From JACVRW01 sp963850205 (lineage in GTDB: Bacteria > Actinomycetota > Thermoleophilia > Solirubrobacterales > Thermoleophilaceae), in NCBI GenBank assembly GCA_963850205.1, contig CAWKKJ010000008.1:682001-746000 (forward strand): a DNA stretch of 64,000 nt. Reading direction: 5' to 3'. A program made the position numbers and the translations under genes. Under the pieces are notes generated by a model that saw nothing but the letters and a program-made list of their open reading frames with translations, was not told the DNA's origin and did not search any database. How positions within the stretch are numbered: position 1 is the first letter of the stretch; each line of letters begins with the position of its first letter. This document shows positions 59,879 to 64,000 of the stretch, piece after piece.

Positions 59879-61302
59879 TGCGGAAGACGCCACTGGTTGT
59901 GGTCGGTCTCGCCGTCGTGTTGCTCTACGGAGCACAGGCGGCGAGCGCCTTCCTCTCCGCCAACACGATCGACGAGCGCGCGACCTACAAGGAGCGCGGC
60001 ACTCTGGTGCGGGTGACCGGACCGATCACCTGCACGCGCGGAGAGCGCGTCGCCATCAGGGTCGCCGTCCGCCAGCCGGCGACCGCGGCCCGCGGCCGGG
60101 GCCGGTGGAACGGCCGGTGCACGGGAGAGGTCCAGCACTGGCAGGTCAGGGCGCGCGCCCGCCGTGGGACCCGCTTCGAGAGCGGCCGCGGCCGTGTCTG
60201 CGCGGTGGCAAAGACGCGAACAGGATCGCGCGTCACCGACAGCCGCAGGTGGTGCGAGCGTGTACGGGTAACCGCCACCCTCGCTCGTGCCGGGGCGACC
60301 GTCGCACAGGAGGTGTGCTTTGCGGTGAACAATCCCGGTGACCCGATCCTGTCGACGGTCCGCGGCACCCTCTTCCAGTCGAGGAACGAGCTTCGCTCGC
60401 GCTCGACCGCGCTGCTTCTGCAACACGGCGCGGTTGCCGAGCGGAGCGCTTGGAGCGGCGGCGCCCCGGTCATCGAGGGGACTCACGACATGGCGCGGTC
60501 GCTGGCCAAGAGAGGCTATGCCGTGTTCGCCATCGATCGCCTCGGCTACGGCGAGAGCCGCTACGAGCGGCCCCCGGGATCCGGCTTGCTGCTGACCCCG
60601 AACGGCTACATCGAGATGACCCACCAGATGGTCACCCAGATCCGCGCCGGCTCCCACACCGACTGCGCGGGCAAGCCGGCGGGCCGCGGCGCCGCCCGTG
60701 TCGTGCTGTCCGGCTTCAGCTCGGGAGCCGCCATCGTCGAGGGCTACGCAACGCGCTACCACGACATCGACGGGATCATCCCGATGTCCTGGTCCAACCA
60801 GCCGCAACTGTCGGCGGCCTTCCAAGAGCTCATCGGCATCTTGGCGGCGCAGCTCGCCGCGGGCAAGGACTACGGCGAGTTCTTCCTCGACGGCGCCGAC
60901 GGCTACTCCGAGTTCTGCGAGCGATTCCTGTTCTACCCACCCGGAATGAGAGAGGACGCGCTCGAGCAGCTCTGCGGACCCGACTACTACGCCGAGACTG
61001 CCTGGCCGACGCCGGGTGGTGAGGGCGTCAACCTGGCGAACACGCCGGCAACGATCGCGAACGTTGGTCCCACCCCCGTACTGCTCGTGTTCTCGGACCG
61101 GGACGCGGCCTTTCCGGGCCCCGACCACCACGGCGCCGATCCCGACGTCGTGACGCCCGAGATCGCGATGTGGCGCAATGGCTGCAACTGCCAGGTCTCG
61201 GTCTACTTCCAGCCGAACGCCGGGCACGTCGGCCTCTTCCACAAGACGAGCACACGGCTGACCGGCAGGATCCTCGACTGGCTCGATCACCACGACCTCT
61301 AA
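59878..61302 (+). CDS. exported alpha/beta hydrolase with N-terminal Cys-rich domain
   Basis: A 474-residue predicted secreted protein. The signal peptide is RKTPLVVVGLAVVLLYG with cleavage near ASAF. A roughly 140-residue beta-rich domain follows with several Cys that could pair (ITCTRGERVAIRV, RGRVCAVAKT, RRWCERVRV, AQEVCFAVNN). The hydrolase domain has LLLQHGAVAERSAW, AIDRLGYGESRYE, nucleophile Ser in VLSGFSSGAAIVEG and a final GHVGLFHK with the catalytic His. Substrate unknown. It begins on TGATG of the broken hydrolase gene. Confidence 0.8.
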   Translation: MRKTPLVVVGLAVVLLYGAQAASAFLSANTIDERATYKERGTLVRVTGPITCTRGERVAIRVAVRQPATAARGRGRWNGRCTGEVQHWQVRARARRGTRFESGRGRVCAVAKTRTGSRVTDSRRWCERVRVTATLARAGATVAQEVCFAVNNPGDPILSTVRGTLFQSRNELRSRSTALLLQHGAVAERSAWSGGAPVIEGTHDMARSLAKRGYAVFAIDRLGYGESRYERPPGSGLLLTPNGYIEMTHQMVTQIRAGSHTDCAGKPAGRGAARVVLSGFSSGAAIVEGYATRYHDIDGIIPMSWSNQPQLSAAFQELIGILAAQLAAGKDYGEFFLDGADGYSEFCERFLFYPPGMREDALEQLCGPDYYAETAWPTPGGEGVNLANTPATIANVGPTPVLLVFSDRDAAFPGPDHHGADPDVVTPEIAMWRNGCNCQVSVYFQPNAGHVGLFHKTSTRLTGRILDWLDHHDL

Positions 61303-61326
61303 CGGATACGTGACCAAGGGGCCGTT

Positions 61327-62394
61327 GTGAGCGAGCGTGTCAGCCACAGAGCCGAACCCGAAGGAGCCTCCATGCCGAGCGACGCCATGCACCCCGCCGA
61401 AGCAGCGGCAAAAGCAGTTGGGGCGGGCGCGGCCACCAGCCCGCCCGCGACGCGCTCGGCCGAGCGTCGTGGCGGCGTCGAGGACCGCGGGGTGAGCGCC
61501 GGTTCGTTCGGGGGGGTGCGGACCGCAGCAGTCGACGGAGCCGCGCTTGCGTACCGCGAGCAGGGCCAGGGCGAGCCCGTCGTCTTCGTCCACGGCAGCT
61601 CCAGCGATCTGCGCACCTGGGAGCAGCAGCTCCCGGCGATCGGTGCCGCCTACCGCGCGATCGCCTACAGCCGCCGCTACGCACGGCCCAACCAAGACAT
61701 CGAGCCAGGCGCGGACGACCAGATGCTCCCGCACGTGGACGACCTGGTCGCGCTCCTGCGGGTGATGGGTGCCGCGCCTGCCCACCTCGTCGGGCACTCC
61801 TGGGGCGCCTTCATCTGCCTCTTGGCAGCGATACGGCATCCCGAGCTGGTCTGCAGCCTCGTGCTCGCAGAGCCGCCCGCGCTGACGCTTTTGACCAGCG
61901 TGCCGCCGCGTCCGGCGGAGCTCCTTCGACTCCTTGTCCGGCGACCGCGGACCGCGCTTACGATCCTCAGCTTCGGCGCGAAGACGCACGCGCCGGCCCG
62001 GAAGGCCTTCCGGCGGGGCGACGACGATGCGGCGCTGCGAAAAATGTCTCACGGCATGCTCGGCACCGACAGCTACAAGCGGCTTCCACAGGAGCGTAAG
62101 CAACAGGCGCACGAGAACCTGAACACACTGCGGGCGCAGGTTCTTGGCGCAGGCTTCCCGCCCCTGAGCAAGGACGACGTCCGCAGTGTCGCGACTCCAA
62201 CGCTGCTCATGACCGGAGAGCGGAGCCCCGCCTACCCACTCCGGCTAACCGACCACCTGCAGCAGCTGCTGCCGAATACCGAGCGCGTCGAGATTGCGGC
62301 CGCCTCGCACCTGATGCACGAGGAGAACGCCGCCACGGTCAACGAAGCGATCCTCGGCTTCCTCGCCCGCCGCGCGTCGCGAACGGCCGGGTGA
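61327..62394 (+). CDS. alpha/beta hydrolase
   Basis: A 355-residue protein from GTG 61327. The first 65 residues are polar and probably disordered; the family core starts at AALAYREQGQGEPVVFVHGS. The nucleophile elbow is VGHSWGAFICLLAAIRHPEL with Ser, the acid is likely in LMTGERSPA, and the His in SHLMHEENAA. It follows the exported hydrolase by 24 bases, on the same strand, and may be cotranscribed with it. Function unspecific. Confidence 0.82.
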   Translation: MSERVSHRAEPEGASMPSDAMHPAEAAAKAVGAGAATSPPATRSAERRGGVEDRGVSAGSFGGVRTAAVDGAALAYREQGQGEPVVFVHGSSSDLRTWEQQLPAIGAAYRAIAYSRRYARPNQDIEPGADDQMLPHVDDLVALLRVMGAAPAHLVGHSWGAFICLLAAIRHPELVCSLVLAEPPALTLLTSVPPRPAELLRLLVRRPRTALTILSFGAKTHAPARKAFRRGDDDAALRKMSHGMLGTDSYKRLPQERKQQAHENLNTLRAQVLGAGFPPLSKDDVRSVATPTLLMTGERSPAYPLRLTDHLQQLLPNTERVEIAAASHLMHEENAATVNEAILGFLARRASRTAG

Positions 62395-62403
62395 AAGGAA
62401 GGG

Positions 62404-62678
62404 ATGCAGCTTCTGCTGGTCGGCATGGACGAGACGAAAGTCAGGGCGATGTTCGAGAAGCACTTTGCTCTCAGCCGACGAGCTCCCGCGGCGGCTCACG
62501 CGATCTACCACGACGATGCCGTCCTCGAAGTCCCCGCAGTCCGGAGAGCGCTTCCCTTGGAACTTCGGGGTGAGCATTCACCAGTTCCGCGGGTGATCGA
62601 ATCGAACGCGAGGCGATCCACTTCGCTGAGCCGTTCGAGGCACCGGAGTGGCGGGCCCAGTGGCGGGCCGCGCCGTAG
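62404..62678 (+). pseudogene. SnoaL/NTF2-like gene, deleted and frameshifted
   Basis: ATG 62404 opens VRAMFEKHFALSRRAP, then AHAIYHDDAVLEVP in frame one; the family sequence PQSGERFPWNFGVSIHQFRG continues in another frame after one extra C in CCCC near 62535, and IEREAIHFAEPFEAPEWRAQ returns in a third frame after one extra T near 62597. About 60 middle residues of a normal 140-residue SnoaL-like protein are missing as well. Several defects together make it a real pseudogene. A GGAAGGG-like site precedes the start. It lies nine bases behind the hydrolase gene. Confidence 0.7.
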
Positions 62679-63135
62679 ACCTGGCTGTGTCCGGCCCCGC
62701 CCCTTCCGTGAATCGCGCAGTGCAGGAGCGTTGGCGGATTCTGTCTTGCAGGGACCTGGGAACTCGCCGAGCGGCTCGTATCCGTTTGACGCCCCTCCCC
62801 GGGCATTTCCCATCTCGGGCCGCGTGTGCAGCGGGATGTGCGGCGCGCCGTCGAAGGTCAGGTGCTCGCTCCGCACGGTGAAGACCTTGCCCGTCGGGTT
62901 GTGCGGCAGGCCCACGAAGTTGGAGTACCGACGTCGCCGCGCGGACATCGGGCTCTGCCTCAGCAACTCAGGGGCCCTCCGCTTCCCGGTTGCAGGACCG
63001 GCTCGACGGCCGGGCCGGCGCCTGAAGCGGGTTCGCGGCTTGCACCGGAAGCCCACCCCTGGGACGATCGTCGCCGCAACGCCGGGACTCGGCAAGGAGG
63101 CGCCCACGCCGTCAGATCGCCCCAGACTTTCCAGC
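62679..63135. other. 457-base stretch without a recognised gene
   Basis: No confident gene is seen. A minus-strand open stretch near 62960-62830 encodes a protein-like string beginning YSNFVGLPHNPTGKVFTV, and several short frames exist on both strands, but none has a family I recognise or a clear start and stop. It may hold the remains of one or more genes, in keeping with the decayed neighbourhood. Confidence 0.4.
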
Positions 63136-64000
63136 ATGGCGGACGACTATGCGCGGCACGCACTGTCGCAGCGCGCCGCGTTCGAGGCGACTCACCCGGC
63201 CGCCCTCGCGGCCGCACGGCGATTCGCGGACGAGCCGGTGCTCCGCGTCGTCGATCTCGGCGCGGCCGACGGCGTCAACTCGCACGGCCTCATCCGCGCG
63301 CTTGCAGAGGAGCGCGGCGGCCGGCCGCTGACCTACGCGCTCGTCGACCTTCCGACCAACCCGTGGGCCGTGGCCGCCGACCATCTGCGCACGGCCTTCG
63401 GAGGCGGGGTCGTCGTCATCCCCGCCGCAGGCGAGGACGGCCCCGGGGTCGCCGATGTCGGTACCGGCCTGCACTACGCCTCGCCGGAGGCCCACGCCGA
63501 GGGCTGCCGCCGAGCGGTCGACCGCAGCCCGCCCCCGCCGTGGATAGTGAGCCTGGCGGGCATCCCGCTGGAGCAGGCGCCCAGCCTGCCGCCGGGCACC
63601 GTCCACGTCGCGGTCACCGGGACGGCGATGCACTGGGTGGCGCAATCGGAGGGCCTGGCCTCGAGCGGGTCGGTCTTCCCCGGCTATCCCGACCACGTCG
63701 ACGAGGCCGAGCGTCGTGCGTGGCGCGAGGAGGCCGCGGGGCAATGGCAGCGGCTGATCGAGCTGCGCGCCGTCGAACTCGCGCCGGGCGGCCGGTTCAT
63801 CGCCGCGCTCCCCGCCTCCCCCGCTCCGTGCCCCGACCGGACCGGCCTCTACTTGGAGCTCATAGCGGACATGAACGCGCTGCTCGCCGAGTGGCGCCGC
63901 GCGGGACGCATCCGGCCGGCCACCGTCGCCGCGGTCGTCGTGCCGGTGTGGATGCGCACGCTGGACGAGATCCGGGCGCCCTTCGCGGCGGGCGACGGGC
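63136..64000 (+). CDS. SABATH-like carboxyl methyltransferase (3' end off window)
   Basis: An open frame from ATG 63136 to the window edge, 288 residues visible. RVVDLGAADGVNSHGLIRAL near 37 is a SAM-binding motif, LVDLPTNPW follows, and VAVTGTAMHWVAQSEGLAS then WQRLIELRAVELAPGGRF resemble the salicylic-acid/benzoic-acid carboxyl methyltransferase (SABATH) family of plants and some bacteria. The substrate would be a carboxylic acid converted to a methyl ester. No closing stop is seen in the window. It was identified by reading the frame because it is cut at the edge. Confidence 0.8.
   Translation, partial: MADDYARHALSQRAAFEATHPAALAAARRFADEPVLRVVDLGAADGVNSHGLIRALAEERGGRPLTYALVDLPTNPWAVAADHLRTAFGGGVVVIPAAGEDGPGVADVGTGLHYASPEAHAEGCRRAVDRSPPPPWIVSLAGIPLEQAPSLPPGTVHVAVTGTAMHWVAQSEGLASSGSVFPGYPDHVDEAERRAWREEAAGQWQRLIELRAVELAPGGRFIAALPASPAPCPDRTGLYLELIADMNALLAEWRRAGRIRPATVAAVVVPVWMRTLDEIRAPFAAGDG

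Overview
This window is a very GC-rich, gene-dense piece of an actinobacterial chromosome. The best guess is the class Thermoleophilia (Solirubrobacterales and relatives). The clues are a short collagen-repeat exported protein starting at 7905, of a kind I associate with that class, the codon bias, overlapping ATGA/TGATG gene junctions, and many start codons sitting 6-9 bases after a TANNNT hexamer, as in leaderless actinobacterial transcripts. The lineage call is an inference. I see no rRNA, tRNA, CRISPR array, integrase or complete insertion sequence.

Layout. 1-6800 (minus): ArsR repressor, SRPBCC protein, cupin, ROK sugar kinase, transketolase, 6-phosphogluconate dehydrogenase and glucose-6-phosphate dehydrogenase (cut by the left edge). 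A TTGACA/TACACT promoter overlapped by a perfect palindrome sits at the ArsR start. 6883-11519 (plus): second ROK kinase, collagen-like protein, GMC oxidoreductase and a VAO-type sugar-lactone oxidase. 11819-18518 (minus): five-gene unit of amine-oxidase-fold flavoprotein, Vps62-like protein, animal-type haem peroxidase, amidohydrolase and uracil-DNA-glycosylase-like protein. 18626-26330: GH15 glycosidase, disulfide-reductase-like flavoprotein, HAD phosphatase, membrane protein, VOC protein, YceI plus UBP zinc finger, and a secreted propeller-like protein. 26327-30944: remnant BKACE gene with hairpins, GH31 glycosidase, second SRPBCC protein and a frameshifted DUF4394 gene. 31016-34877: protealysin-type M4 protease with its emfourin-type inhibitor, M23 peptidase, PPOX-family protein and a MepA-like endopeptidase. 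34940-42777: galactokinase, small membrane proteins, CBS and AraC-type proteins, then a caa3-type A2 cytochrome oxidase operon with a tandem universal-stress-like gene between subunits I and III, and an inositol-monophosphatase-like enzyme. 42856-52868: subtilisin-like protease with six 50-residue repeats, tartrate/isopropylmalate-type dehydrogenase, exported SnoaL-like protein, cNMP/thioredoxin-reductase-like fusion, PLP decarboxylase, O-methyltransferase, exported protein and PepSY protein. 52912-56442: OmpR-type two-component pair, MarR regulator, VOC protein and cupin. 56490-62678: a decaying stretch with an ArsM-like remnant, a frameshifted BTAD/hydrolase/cyclase fusion, a frameshifted hydrolase, two intact hydrolases and a SnoaL-like pseudogene. 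63136-64000: a SABATH-like carboxyl methyltransferase cut by the right edge.

How the genes fit together. The left end supplies NADPH and pentoses from glucose phosphorylated by ROK kinases; GH15, GH31, galactokinase and possibly the lactone oxidase fit a sugar-using lifestyle. The caa3 oxidase gives aerobic respiration. Several flavin oxidases that may make H2O2 lie tail-to-tail with the haem peroxidase operon, suggesting but not proving a linked oxidation system. The two-component system probably controls itself and the PepSY-exported protein pair through matching direct repeats. Five loci carry single-base disruptions that could be real decay or indel errors in the assembly.
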